From: Brucella anthropi_A
Lineage (GTDB): Bacteria > Pseudomonadota > Alphaproteobacteria > Rhizobiales > Rhizobiaceae
DNA length: 64,000 bases
Direction: 5' to 3'
Assembly: GCF_046630315.1 (NCBI RefSeq)
Contig: NZ_LQBD01000024.1
Location: 1-64,000, forward strand
In this document: piece by piece, positions 17,232 to 25,062 of the stretch
How positions within the stretch are numbered: the first letter of the stretch is position 1
Layout: every line of letters starts with the position of its first letter
Program-made: the position numbers and the translations under genes
The notes under the pieces: generated by a model
Databases searched by the model: none
What the model was told of the DNA's origin: nothing
Seen by the model: only the letters and a program-made list of their open reading frames with translations

Positions 17232-18533
17232 TCAGGTGTCCGTGCCAAGCGCCAGTTCGGTTGCGCCGTCCATCTTGTAGATGTCGTCGCGGAACTGCAC
17301 CACGCCGTCGCCCGTCGACCAGGCGGAAATGTAGACAAAGTGCAGCGGAACCGGATCGGCAAGCTGGATCGGCGTGTTGACGCCGGACTTGATGGTGGCT
17401 TCGATATTCTGGCGGTCCCAGCCGGCGGTGTTCTTGAGCAGCCAGACATCGAGATCGCGCACATTCTGTACGCGGACGCAGCCCGACGAGTCGAAGCGCA
17501 TGAGCTTGTTGAAATAGCTCTTCTGCGGCGTATCGTGCATATAGACCGCATAAGGATTATGAAAGTTGATCTTGGTCGAGGACATGGCGTTGATCTTGCC
17601 GGGGTCCTGACGGAACATCAGCTTCACCGCGTCATCCGTGTTCCAGTCCACGCTTTCAGGCGCGACTTCCTGGCCGGACTGGTCGTAAAGACGAATCTTG
17701 TTCTTCGTCAGATATTGCGGGTCCTTCCGCATCAGCGGAATGATGTCCTTCTGGATGATCGACTTCGGCGCCGTCCAGTAAGGATTGAGAATGACTTCGT
17801 GAATCTTCGAGTTGAGGATCGGCGTCTGGCGGTCGATCTTGCCCACAACAGCCGTGTGGCGCTGCACGACGCTGCCGCCTTCCACGGCCTCGATGCGCGC
17901 CGCCGGAATGTTGACCATCACGAAGCGCTGCTCCTGCATGGCCTCGTTGGCCAGCGGCGCCAGGCGTTGCAGATTGGTCTGGAGCTGGCCGAGGCGCGTG
18001 TTGACGTCCACATTCATGGCCGCATAGGTGAACTGCCCCATGACGCCATCGGCCGGCAGGCCATGACGGGACTGGAACCGCTTGAGCGCCGCATCGACAT
18101 AGGTGTCGAAAGCGTTGGACAATCCTGCTTCCTGCGGCAGATCGCCGGAAATCATCAGGCGCTTGCGCAGATATTGCACCGCCGGATCGGTCACGCCGAT
18201 CTGGAGCTTTGCGTTGCCCGGCACATTCGGCCAGCCGCCGCGCCCGGCAATATCGGTATATTGCGCGATAGCGGTCTGGAGATTGCCGATGGTCTGGGGG
18301 CTCAGAACCGGCTGATTGGTCGCGACCCGCTGGCCGCCCGTCGCGCGGGCGTCGAACTGGTCGGCCCAGTTGCCGCGGCGCGGGGCCGAAATAACGTCGG
18401 TCAGCACCTGCTGGGCATAGGCCGAGGACACCATGGCGGAGGCTGCCACGGAAAGGCCGGCGGTTGCCGCGCCACGCAGGAAACGGCGGCGGTCGGCCCT
18501 GAAGGCATCGGCTGGTCTGTCGGTCTTGGTCAT
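17232..18533 (-). CDS. Periplasmic L,D-transpeptidase (YcbB/LdtP type)
   Basis: 433 aa from ATG 18533. The N-terminus has a Tat-type signal (DRRRFLRGAATAG) with likely cleavage after AYA near residue 40. A peptidoglycan-binding helical domain lies at about 110-165, then the YkuD catalytic domain with His333 (YMHDT) and Cys352 (SSGCVRV). It would form 3-3 peptidoglycan crosslinks or anchor proteins. The adjacent MarR-family gene resembles LdtR, a known regulator of such transpeptidases in Rhizobiales. Confidence 0.9.
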   Translation of the reverse strand: MTKTDRPADAFRADRRRFLRGAATAGLSVAASAMVSSAYAQQVLTDVISAPRRGNWADQFDARATGGQRVATNQPVLSPQTIGNLQTAIAQYTDIAGRGGWPNVPGNAKLQIGVTDPAVQYLRKRLMISGDLPQEAGLSNAFDTYVDAALKRFQSRHGLPADGVMGQFTYAAMNVDVNTRLGQLQTNLQRLAPLANEAMQEQRFVMVNIPAARIEAVEGGSVVQRHTAVVGKIDRQTPILNSKIHEVILNPYWTAPKSIIQKDIIPLMRKDPQYLTKNKIRLYDQSGQEVAPESVDWNTDDAVKLMFRQDPGKINAMSSTKINFHNPYAVYMHDTPQKSYFNKLMRFDSSGCVRVQNVRDLDVWLLKNTAGWDRQNIEATIKSGVNTPIQLADPVPLHFVYISAWSTGDGVVQFRDDIYKMDGATELALGTDT

Positions 18534-18699
18534 TTTGCTTGGTCCCAAAAGGCTAACCGCTCGCGCGGGATCTTCCCAGAAGAATATCAGCAATAGGTCA
18601 ACAAGGCGATATCCGGTCTGCAAACCTGCATATCCGCTCGCCCATCCGATGTTTCGTTTCCGACTTTCGTTTTCGGGCCTATTCCTGAAGCTGGCACAC

Positions 18700-18806
18700 T
18701 AAAGCGCGTCGCGTTTTATCGTACGGTTGCAACACGCTTTAAGCTTTTGCTTTCATGCATGTCTTTATCCCAGAACCGGTTCCCACTTTTGGGAGACATG
18801 CATTAT
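18700..18806. repeat. Dispersed two-hairpin repeat (family B), short copy
   Basis: 107 bp from TAAAGCG to GCATTA. It has the same two-hairpin form as 2906-3056 but lacks the nested palindrome. It lies between ldtR and the transpeptidase gene. Confidence 0.85.
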
Positions 18807-18970
18807 TGCCCGTGCCGTTCCATAACGCTTATGTCACTTTTTATGGCTTAATCATGTCGCATGGCCCGAATTTCAAGCCATGCGCGTCACGATTGGGAGC
18901 TTCGCGGCGTCCTGTTCTTCTCAATGGCGGCCTGCTGTGACAGTTCTGCAACAGACACCGACCCCTGACC
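18807..18970. other. Remainder of the ldtR-transpeptidase spacer
   Basis: The whole 18534-18970 gap holds the repeat and no gene. The transpeptidase promoter and any LdtR site should be here. Confidence 0.4.
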
Positions 18971-19486
18971 TTAAAGGCGATAGGCGATGCTGTCGTTCCA
19001 GAAGCGGTCAAGGCGCTGCAACGACTTGTTCATCGCCATGAATTCGTCAGCCTGGATGCCGCCGACCTGCTCGATCGAGGCAATATGGCGCTCATAGAGC
19101 GAGGCCACCTGGCTGGCGATCTCATTGCCCTTGTCGGTCAGGCTGACGCGCACCGAACGGCGGTCGACGCGCGAGCGCTGATGATGGATGAAGCCCATAT
19201 CGACCAGCTTCTTCAGATTGTACGAAACATTGGAGCCGAGATAATAACCGCGTGAGCGCAGTTCACCGGCGGTCAGTTCGGAATTACCGATGTTGAACAG
19301 CAAAAGCGCCTGCGTCGCGTTGATGTCGTTCTGGCCGTTGCGGTCGAACTCGTCCTTGACGACGTCGAGCAGGCGGCGATGCAGGCGCTCGACCAGCTGG
19401 AGCGCTTCCAGATAAAGCGAGCGAAGTGCAGTTTCCGGGGTCGTGAGCGGTGCGGATATGTCCGTCTTGCGCTGTGCGTTGATCAT
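18971..19486 (-). CDS. ldtR: MarR family regulator, LdtR-like
   Basis: 171 aa winged-helix regulator: INATQALLLFNIGNSELTAGELRSRGYYLGSN is the recognition region, and the wing is HHQRSRVDRRSVRVSLTDKG. GAGAGG lies 8 nt before ATG 19486. Synteny with an L,D-transpeptidase gene matches the LdtR-LdtP pair known in Liberibacter and Sinorhizobium, where it influences cell-wall remodelling and stress tolerance. The gene name is by analogy. Confidence 0.8.
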   Translation of the reverse strand: MINAQRKTDISAPLTTPETALRSLYLEALQLVERLHRRLLDVVKDEFDRNGQNDINATQALLLFNIGNSELTAGELRSRGYYLGSNVSYNLKKLVDMGFIHHQRSRVDRRSVRVSLTDKGNEIASQVASLYERHIASIEQVGGIQADEFMAMNKSLQRLDRFWNDSIAYRL

Positions 19487-19834
19487 GTCTTTTGCCTCTC
19501 TGCCGGAGCCGCATTTCATGAAACCATGATGCAGCTCTCTTCCTGTTTATGCGGTGTATTGTTTTTCACCTTGTCTGGAGAGGAATTTAGGGGAGATGCA
19601 TAAAATTCGACTTAAAAGTCAGCCTTAACAGTAACTTACCGGCGAGATTGGTCATTCAGGCTTAATGTTTGCTTACCTGCCGGCCATTGCAGGCTGTCCC
19701 GTCAAAAGGCGTCAACCCCGCGAAAAGCCCGGTTTTCCGGGCAGTTGGCGCGCGCCCGGATTAAACTTTCTTCATTTGAGAATGCGCCGCGGAATGACTA
19801 GATACGGGTCTGCCCACAACCTTCCGGAGAGATC
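19487..19834. other. Spacer between ldtR and the DUF411 gene
   Basis: No gene recognised. It should hold the divergent promoters. A small inverted repeat GACTTAAAAGTC lies near 19609. Confidence 0.4.
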
Positions 19835-20323
19835 ATGGCACTTCCCCTTGCTCGTTTTTTCATTGTCGGCGGCCTGTTGAGCTTTACCGGCCTCGCACAT
19901 GCCGAACCGGCAGCCGCACCGCAGATGTCCCGTGTGCCCCAGGTGACGATGTATAAAGACCCCTATTGCGGATGCTGCGACGGCTGGGCGGACCATATGA
20001 AGGCGGCGGGCTTCAATGTCAGCGTCAAGGTCGTGGACACGATGGACAGCGTAAAGGCAAAATATGGCGTCGGCGCCAATCTCGCCTCGTGCCACACGGC
20101 GGTCGTCGATGGCTATGTCGTCGAGGGTCATGTTCCGGCCGGTGCGGTCAAGCGCCTGCTGGCGGAACGCCCGCAGGCAACGGGGCTGACCGCGCCCGGC
20201 ATGCCGATGGGATCGCCGGGCATGGAAATGCCGGGCAGCAAGGCCGACACCTACGATGTCCTGCTTTTCAAGGGGCAGATGACAAAGCCCTTCGCCCGCT
20301 ATGAAGGCACGCAGGCGCTCTGA
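19835..20323 (+). CDS. DUF411 periplasmic metal-binding protein
   Basis: 162 aa. A signal peptide ends near AHA-EP (residues 22-24). The DUF411 domain begins VTMYKDPYCGCCDGWADHMK with the CGCC motif, includes SCHTAVVDGYVVEGHVP, and is followed by a Met-rich tail (GMPMGSPGMEMPG) suited to copper. The family is associated with copper handling. GGAGAG precedes the ATG. Confidence 0.85.
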   Translation: MALPLARFFIVGGLLSFTGLAHAEPAAAPQMSRVPQVTMYKDPYCGCCDGWADHMKAAGFNVSVKVVDTMDSVKAKYGVGANLASCHTAVVDGYVVEGHVPAGAVKRLLAERPQATGLTAPGMPMGSPGMEMPGSKADTYDVLLFKGQMTKPFARYEGTQAL

Positions 20324-20326
20324 AAG

Positions 20327-20761
20327 TCAGACCGGCAGGCTCGCGCGGGCCTGCCGTCTCTTCTCCAAAAAGAGCAGGACACGAAACACGATATAGATGC
20401 CGATACAGGCCAGGTTGAACCCGACCGTCAGCGGCCTGTATTCGAAATGCCTCGAAAAGACGGAATAAATGGCGATCTCGCCAAGCGCCGCCACAAACCA
20501 TAGCACAGCCCCCCAGGGCGCCCGCATCCACAGACCAGTCGCGGCAACGGGCATCAGCACCGCCAGCGCGACAACGGCCGTCTGCCACAGCCAGGGCATC
20601 AGATCGAAACGCCATAAAAGTCCGGGGTGAATACCGATCAGCCTGATCCAGTAGAAAACACCGCTGGCCAGCGCCACGAGGGCGAGTATCCGGATGAACC
20701 ATGTAAAGGCCCATTCGGTCCCGCCGGGCTGGCTATGCTGGCGCAGCTCGTTCATATGCAT
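20327..20761 (-). CDS. Small four-helix membrane protein (DUF6163-like)
   Basis: 144 aa with four hydrophobic segments (about 20-40, 55-75, 82-102 and 108-128) and a basic C-terminus (EKRRQARASLPV). No catalytic motif is visible. It is conserved in Rhizobiales, but its function is unknown. It lies 10 nt downstream of the hydrolase gene and may be co-transcribed with it. Confidence 0.65.
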   Translation of the reverse strand: MHMNELRQHSQPGGTEWAFTWFIRILALVALASGVFYWIRLIGIHPGLLWRFDLMPWLWQTAVVALAVLMPVAATGLWMRAPWGAVLWFVAALGEIAIYSVFSRHFEYRPLTVGFNLACIGIYIVFRVLLFLEKRRQARASLPV

Positions 20762-20771
20762 CAGCCAATCC

Positions 20772-21824
20772 TCATGTGAAGGTCAGTTCCTTTTCACCCA
20801 GAGTGGCAAAATAGGCATTGACCTGTTCGGGCTTCACCTCATCGGGGTTTGCCGGTTGCCATGTCGGCGCGCCGTCCTTGTCGATGAGCAATGCGCGAAC
20901 GCCTTCATAGAAATCGTGCCCTTCCAGCATGCGGTTGGCAATGCGGTATTCCATGCGCATGCAATCGTCGAGATCGAGCGGACGGCCATCGGCAATCTGG
21001 CGGAACGTCACCGCGACGCTGGTTGGCGAGCGGGTGGCGATCACCTTCACAATGTCCATTGCAGCCTTGCTGCCCGCTTCGGCTGCTTTTTCGAGCGCCG
21101 CCATGCAGTCGCCAAGCGTTGTGCCCGAAAAGCATTCAGCGATGATCTGGCGCGTTTCGACCGGGGTTTCAAAATCGGGATACTGGCTGCGCGTCAATGC
21201 CGCATCGATATCGGCGGTTGCGATGATGTCTTCGCGCACATCGTGCAGATCGCTTGCGGCGAGCGCATGTGTCGCAATGCCGCTTTGCAGGCAGTCGCCC
21301 CAGCGGATGCGATTGCCGGTCAGCGCCAGATAGTAGCCGAAATTGTCGTGCAGATGCGGCAGGAAAGCGCTGCCGCCCACGTCGGGGAAAAAGCCGATGC
21401 CGGTTTCCGGCATGGCGAACATGGTGTTCTCGGTCACAATGCGGTGCGACCCATGCACGGAAATGCCCGCGCCGCCGCCCATGACGATGCCGTTGATCAG
21501 CGAGATATAAGGCTTCGGAAAACGTCCGATCCGGGCATTGAGCCGATATTCGTCGTGGAAGAATTCATAGGCAGGCGTTCCGGCCTGTCCGGCCTTATAG
21601 GCGGCGACCACATCGCCGCCCGCACAAAACGCCCGCCCCTCGCCTTCAAGAATCACGCAGGCCACCTCAGGATCGGTCTCCCAGGCCTGCAAGGCGCGGT
21701 CGAGCGCCAGAATCATATTATGCGTCAGCGCATTGAGGGCCTCGGTCCGCGTGAGCTTCACAAGCCCCGCTTTTCCCCTGCGTTCAAAGCTGATTTCGCT
21801 GCCACCACCGAAGTCAATCTGCAT
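20772..21824 (-). CDS. Enoyl-CoA hydratase/isomerase family, 3-hydroxyisobutyryl-CoA hydrolase type
   Basis: 350 aa crotonase-fold protein. Oxyanion-hole blocks GRAFCAGGDVVA and GIVMGGGAGISVHG are visible, followed by MPETGIGFFPDVGGSAFL, whose Glu and Asp fit HIBCH-type thioesterases of valine degradation. The long C-terminal region also fits HIBCH. GGGAGA precedes ATG 21824. Confidence 0.85.
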   Translation of the reverse strand: MQIDFGGGSEISFERRGKAGLVKLTRTEALNALTHNMILALDRALQAWETDPEVACVILEGEGRAFCAGGDVVAAYKAGQAGTPAYEFFHDEYRLNARIGRFPKPYISLINGIVMGGGAGISVHGSHRIVTENTMFAMPETGIGFFPDVGGSAFLPHLHDNFGYYLALTGNRIRWGDCLQSGIATHALAASDLHDVREDIIATADIDAALTRSQYPDFETPVETRQIIAECFSGTTLGDCMAALEKAAEAGSKAAMDIVKVIATRSPTSVAVTFRQIADGRPLDLDDCMRMEYRIANRMLEGHDFYEGVRALLIDKDGAPTWQPANPDEVKPEQVNAYFATLGEKELTFT

Positions 21825-21990
21825 ATCGTGTCTCCCGTTCACCCAAATGGGTAGAAAGTGACGCGCCCCGCGTCAATCCTGCACAGGTCAATGTTCTTGG
21901 TTTCACCGCTTTTCCCATGATAAACGGTGCCTATCCGGTACCGGCCCTGGGGCGTCCCGCTCCAAGGCGTCAATTCTCGGGAACAGTTTC

Positions 21991-23034
21991 ATGACCGACC
22001 GCCAGTCCAAATATCCGCCCGCCAATATCAGCCAGCATGTCGATGAGGTCACCGGCAGCAGACGCCTGCGCCGCATGCGCAAGGCCGACTGGTCGCGCAG
22101 GCTGGTGCAGGAAACCCGGCTGACGGTGGACGATCTCATCCTGCCTTTCTTCCTCACCTATGGCACCGGCGTGGCAGAGCCTGTGGAGGCGATGCCGGGC
22201 GTCGAACGCTATTCGGTCGACATGGCCGTGCGCATGGCGGAAAAGGCTGCAAGGCTCGGCATTCCCGCCATCGCCCCCTTCCCGCGCGAAAAGCTGGAAG
22301 TGAAGACCGAAGACGGCGCCTTTGTCGCAAGCCCCGACAATCTGATCAATCGCGCCGTGCGCGCGATCAAGAAGGAAGTGCCGGAAATCGGCATCATCAC
22401 CGATGCGGCGCTCGATCCCTTCACCACGCATGGCCATGACGGCATTTTGCGCAATGGCGAGATCATCAATGACGAATCGGTCGCGATGGTCGTGCGCGGC
22501 GCGCTGTCGCAGGCGGAAGCCGGCGCCGATATCATCGCGCCGTCCGACATGATGGACGGCCGCGTCGGCGCGGTGCGCCAGGCCCTCGACGAGCACGGGT
22601 TCAGCCATCTGCCGATCATGTCCTATGCCACCAAATTTGCATCCGCCTTCTATGGCCCCTACCGCGATGCCATCGGCACGCAGGGGCTGTTGAAGGGCGA
22701 CAAGAAGACCTATTACCTCGATCCCGCCAACCCGGAAGAAGCCGTGCGCGAGGCCGAGCAGGATATTGCCGAAGGCGCGGACATGCTGATGGTCAAGCCC
22801 GGCCTGCCCTATCTCGACATCATCCATCGCCTGAAAAGCACGTTCCGCCTGCCGACCTATGCCTATCAGGTGTCGGGCGAATATGCGATGATCAAGGCCG
22901 CTGGCATCAATGGCTGGATCGACGAGGAAAAGGTGATGATGGAAAGCCTGCTCGCCTTCAAGCGTGCCGGCTGTGACGGCATTCTGACCTATTTCGCACT
23001 CGACGTGGCCGAAAAGCTCAAGCAACAAGGTTAG
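21991..23034 (+). CDS. hemB: Delta-aminolevulinic acid dehydratase
   Basis: 347 aa. It condenses two 5-aminolevulinates to porphobilinogen. The active-site lysines are in MSYATKFASAFYGPYRDA and LMVKPGLPYLD. The metal region ITDAALDPFTTHGHDG lacks the Cys triad of zinc enzymes, so Mg-dependence is likely. Its ATG has only a weak ribosome binding site. Confidence 0.95.
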   Translation: MTDRQSKYPPANISQHVDEVTGSRRLRRMRKADWSRRLVQETRLTVDDLILPFFLTYGTGVAEPVEAMPGVERYSVDMAVRMAEKAARLGIPAIAPFPREKLEVKTEDGAFVASPDNLINRAVRAIKKEVPEIGIITDAALDPFTTHGHDGILRNGEIINDESVAMVVRGALSQAEAGADIIAPSDMMDGRVGAVRQALDEHGFSHLPIMSYATKFASAFYGPYRDAIGTQGLLKGDKKTYYLDPANPEEAVREAEQDIAEGADMLMVKPGLPYLDIIHRLKSTFRLPTYAYQVSGEYAMIKAAGINGWIDEEKVMMESLLAFKRAGCDGILTYFALDVAEKLKQQG

Positions 23035-23181
23035 GCTGCGGTCCTTCCGGCGGGAAATCATCGGTTTTCCTTGAAACCGCCGGTTTTGGTTCCCATGTTG
23101 TTGTCTGTCCCGCCGCAGTGGCGGCACAGCGCCGGTTGTCTTGTTCCCCGGACGCTTCCCTGGAAACGACTGGAAGGAAAA

Positions 23182-23652
23182 ATGTCCGACCATATTCTGC
23201 ACGGCGAAGTCATGGGCCCGCGTTATGAAAGCCGCGCATTCTTTGAAGGCGTGCGCACGCGCCGTATTATGGCTTTTCTGATCGATTACCTGATTGTTTT
23301 TCTGCTCTGCATTCCCGCAGCCATCATCATTGCAATCCTCGGCATCATTACGCTGAGCCTTGGCTGGATGCTCTACGGCATCATGTTTCCCATGGTTGCG
23401 CTGTTTTATGTGGCGCGCACGCTGGGCGGGCCGCAGCAGGCCACCAAGGGCATGCAGATGATGAACATCAAGCTCGTCCGGCTTGAAGGCGGCACGGTCG
23501 ACCCCATGCTTGCAATCGTGCACACGGTCCTGTTCTGGGGCCTGAACGTCGTCCTGACGCCGCTGATCCTGCTTGCGACGCTCGTTCTCGACCGCAAGCG
23601 CACCGTGCACGACCTGTTGCTCGGCACGGCTGTCATCCGCTCGGATCGATAA
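23182..23652 (+). CDS. RDD family membrane protein
   Basis: 156 aa with three or so membrane helices. The RDD motif is represented by RRIMAFLIDYLIVFLL, followed by FYVARTLGGPQQATKGMQMMNIKLVR and DRKRTVHDLLLGTAVIR. AAGGA precedes ATG 23182. Function is unknown; some family members are ion antiporters. It is 147 nt downstream of hemB. Confidence 0.85.
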   Translation: MSDHILHGEVMGPRYESRAFFEGVRTRRIMAFLIDYLIVFLLCIPAAIIIAILGIITLSLGWMLYGIMFPMVALFYVARTLGGPQQATKGMQMMNIKLVRLEGGTVDPMLAIVHTVLFWGLNVVLTPLILLATLVLDRKRTVHDLLLGTAVIRSDR

Positions 23653-23674
23653 GCGGACAGATCAAAAAAATTCA

Positions 23675-23720
23675 GAGCCGGCCGCGCAAAATGCCTATTG
23701 ACGTTTTGCGCGGCCGGCTC
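23675..23720. other. Perfect 17-bp inverted repeat downstream of the RDD gene
   Basis: Arms GAGCCGGCCGCGCAAAA/TTTTGCGCGGCCGGCTC with a 12-nt loop. A run of seven A residues lies just left, so a T tract exists only for minus-strand transcripts. It may still act as the RDD gene terminator. Confidence 0.75.
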
Positions 23721-23752
23721 AATCCTTATGTCCAGTATCGTGATGGTTTTGC

Positions 23753-23816
23753 GAGAGCATTTCCAGCAAAAATGCGAAGCGGTTTTGTGTAGGAAAATGC
23801 GTCAAAGCGGATAAAT
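23753..23816. repeat. Half Bru-RS-like element
   Basis: GAGAGCATTTCCAGC through GCGGATAAATCA matches the left half of the 105-bp elements; the right half is missing. Confidence 0.7.
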
Positions 23817-23838
23817 CAAGCCATTTCGTGGATATTGA

Positions 23839-24588
23839 ATGACCCATCAACCGCAACAGTCTCCGCAGTTTTTTCTGACAGCTCCATCGCCCTGTCCCTA
23901 TCTTGAAGGTCAGATGGAGCGAAAAGTCTTTACGCATCTGGTGGGCGACAAGGCCAACGAGATCAACGATCTCCTGACCCAGGGCGGTTTCCGCCGTTCC
24001 CAGAATATTGCCTACCGCCCGGCCTGCGAATTGTGCAGGGCCTGCATATCCGTTCGCATTCTGGCCGGTGAATTTGAAATGACGCGCAACATGCGGCGCG
24101 TCTGGACGCAGAACAACGATCTGATCGGGCGCGTGCACAAGGCACAGCCCAGCACCGAACAATATGCGCTCTTCCGCGACTATCTCGACGCGCGCCACCG
24201 TTCCGGCGGCATGTCGGACATGACCGTTCTCGATTATGCGATGATGATTGAGGATACGCATGTGAACACGCAGATCATCGAATATCGCAAGCGCGGCCCG
24301 GAAAGCTTCATCAGCGCCAAGAGCGATGGCGAACTGGTTGCCGTGGCGCTGACCGACGTGATGGCCGACGGGCTTTCGATGGTCTATTCGTTCTTCTCAC
24401 CGCATATGCATGAGCGGTCGCTCGGCACCTATATGATCCTCGATCATATCCAGCGCGCCCATGCCGCCGGTCTGCCGCATGTCTATCTCGGCTATTGGGT
24501 CGAGGGATCACGCAAGATGCAATATAAAATCCGCTTCACCCCGCAGGAGCATCTGGGCCCACGGGGCTGGCAGCGGTTTGAGGGTTAA
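23839..24588 (+). CDS. bpt: Aspartate/glutamate leucyltransferase
   Basis: 249 aa. It transfers Leu from Leu-tRNA to N-terminal Asp/Glu, marking proteins for ClpS/ClpAP degradation. The Cys-rich ATE N-domain (PACELCRACISVRI) and the C-domain LPHVYLGYWVEGSRKMQYKIRF are diagnostic. Its stop overlaps by 4 nt that of the convergent lipoprotein gene. Confidence 0.93.
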   Translation: MTHQPQQSPQFFLTAPSPCPYLEGQMERKVFTHLVGDKANEINDLLTQGGFRRSQNIAYRPACELCRACISVRILAGEFEMTRNMRRVWTQNNDLIGRVHKAQPSTEQYALFRDYLDARHRSGGMSDMTVLDYAMMIEDTHVNTQIIEYRKRGPESFISAKSDGELVAVALTDVMADGLSMVYSFFSPHMHERSLGTYMILDHIQRAHAAGLPHVYLGYWVEGSRKMQYKIRFTPQEHLGPRGWQRFEG

Positions 24589-25034
24589 GGGCGTGGAATA
24601 GGCATTTTATCAATAGTTATTCCGAACTGAGACGCAATTTTTTCAGCGGCATCCGGTCGAAGGCAATACATTGCTCGTAATTCACACGAGGTAGCGTCCC
24701 AATTATCATAAGAGACTGGCGCCAATCGCAGATTTCCCGATTTCTTTGTTGCGGGAAGGAAAAAGCCGACATGGCAGTAACGTTTTCCATAATTATTCCG
24801 ATCGGCAACAATGTATATTGTTGAACCATAAACGTTCTTAACGCCAGCTCCAAAACATCTGCGAACATCCTGGGGACTGTATCCGATCTGCTGCGACTGG
24901 ATAGCGAGTGCCCGTGTCAACGGAGTCGGCCCATTTACTTCAATATGACAACATGGTTTCTTTTCGGGCACACAACCTCCCAAAAAAGCGCCACTTAAAA
25001 TCAAAAATCCGAGCCCGAAGAATCGTTTACCCAT
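24585..25034 (-). CDS. Orphan lipoprotein of unknown function, AT-rich
   Basis: 149 aa. Signal peptide with lipobox LGGC (Cys at about 21), then VPEKKPCCHIEV and a domain with several Cys (RRCFGAG, KRYCHVGFFLP, SCELRAMYC). A GGGGGG ribosome site precedes the ATG. Base composition is clearly more AT-rich than its neighbours, hinting at transfer. No family recognised. Confidence 0.7.
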   Translation of the reverse strand: MGKRFFGLGFLILSGAFLGGCVPEKKPCCHIEVNGPTPLTRALAIQSQQIGYSPQDVRRCFGAGVKNVYGSTIYIVADRNNYGKRYCHVGFFLPATKKSGNLRLAPVSYDNWDATSCELRAMYCLRPDAAEKIASQFGITIDKMPIPRP

Positions 25035-25062
25035 AATTGCCCCCCTTTAAATGATCTAGTCG

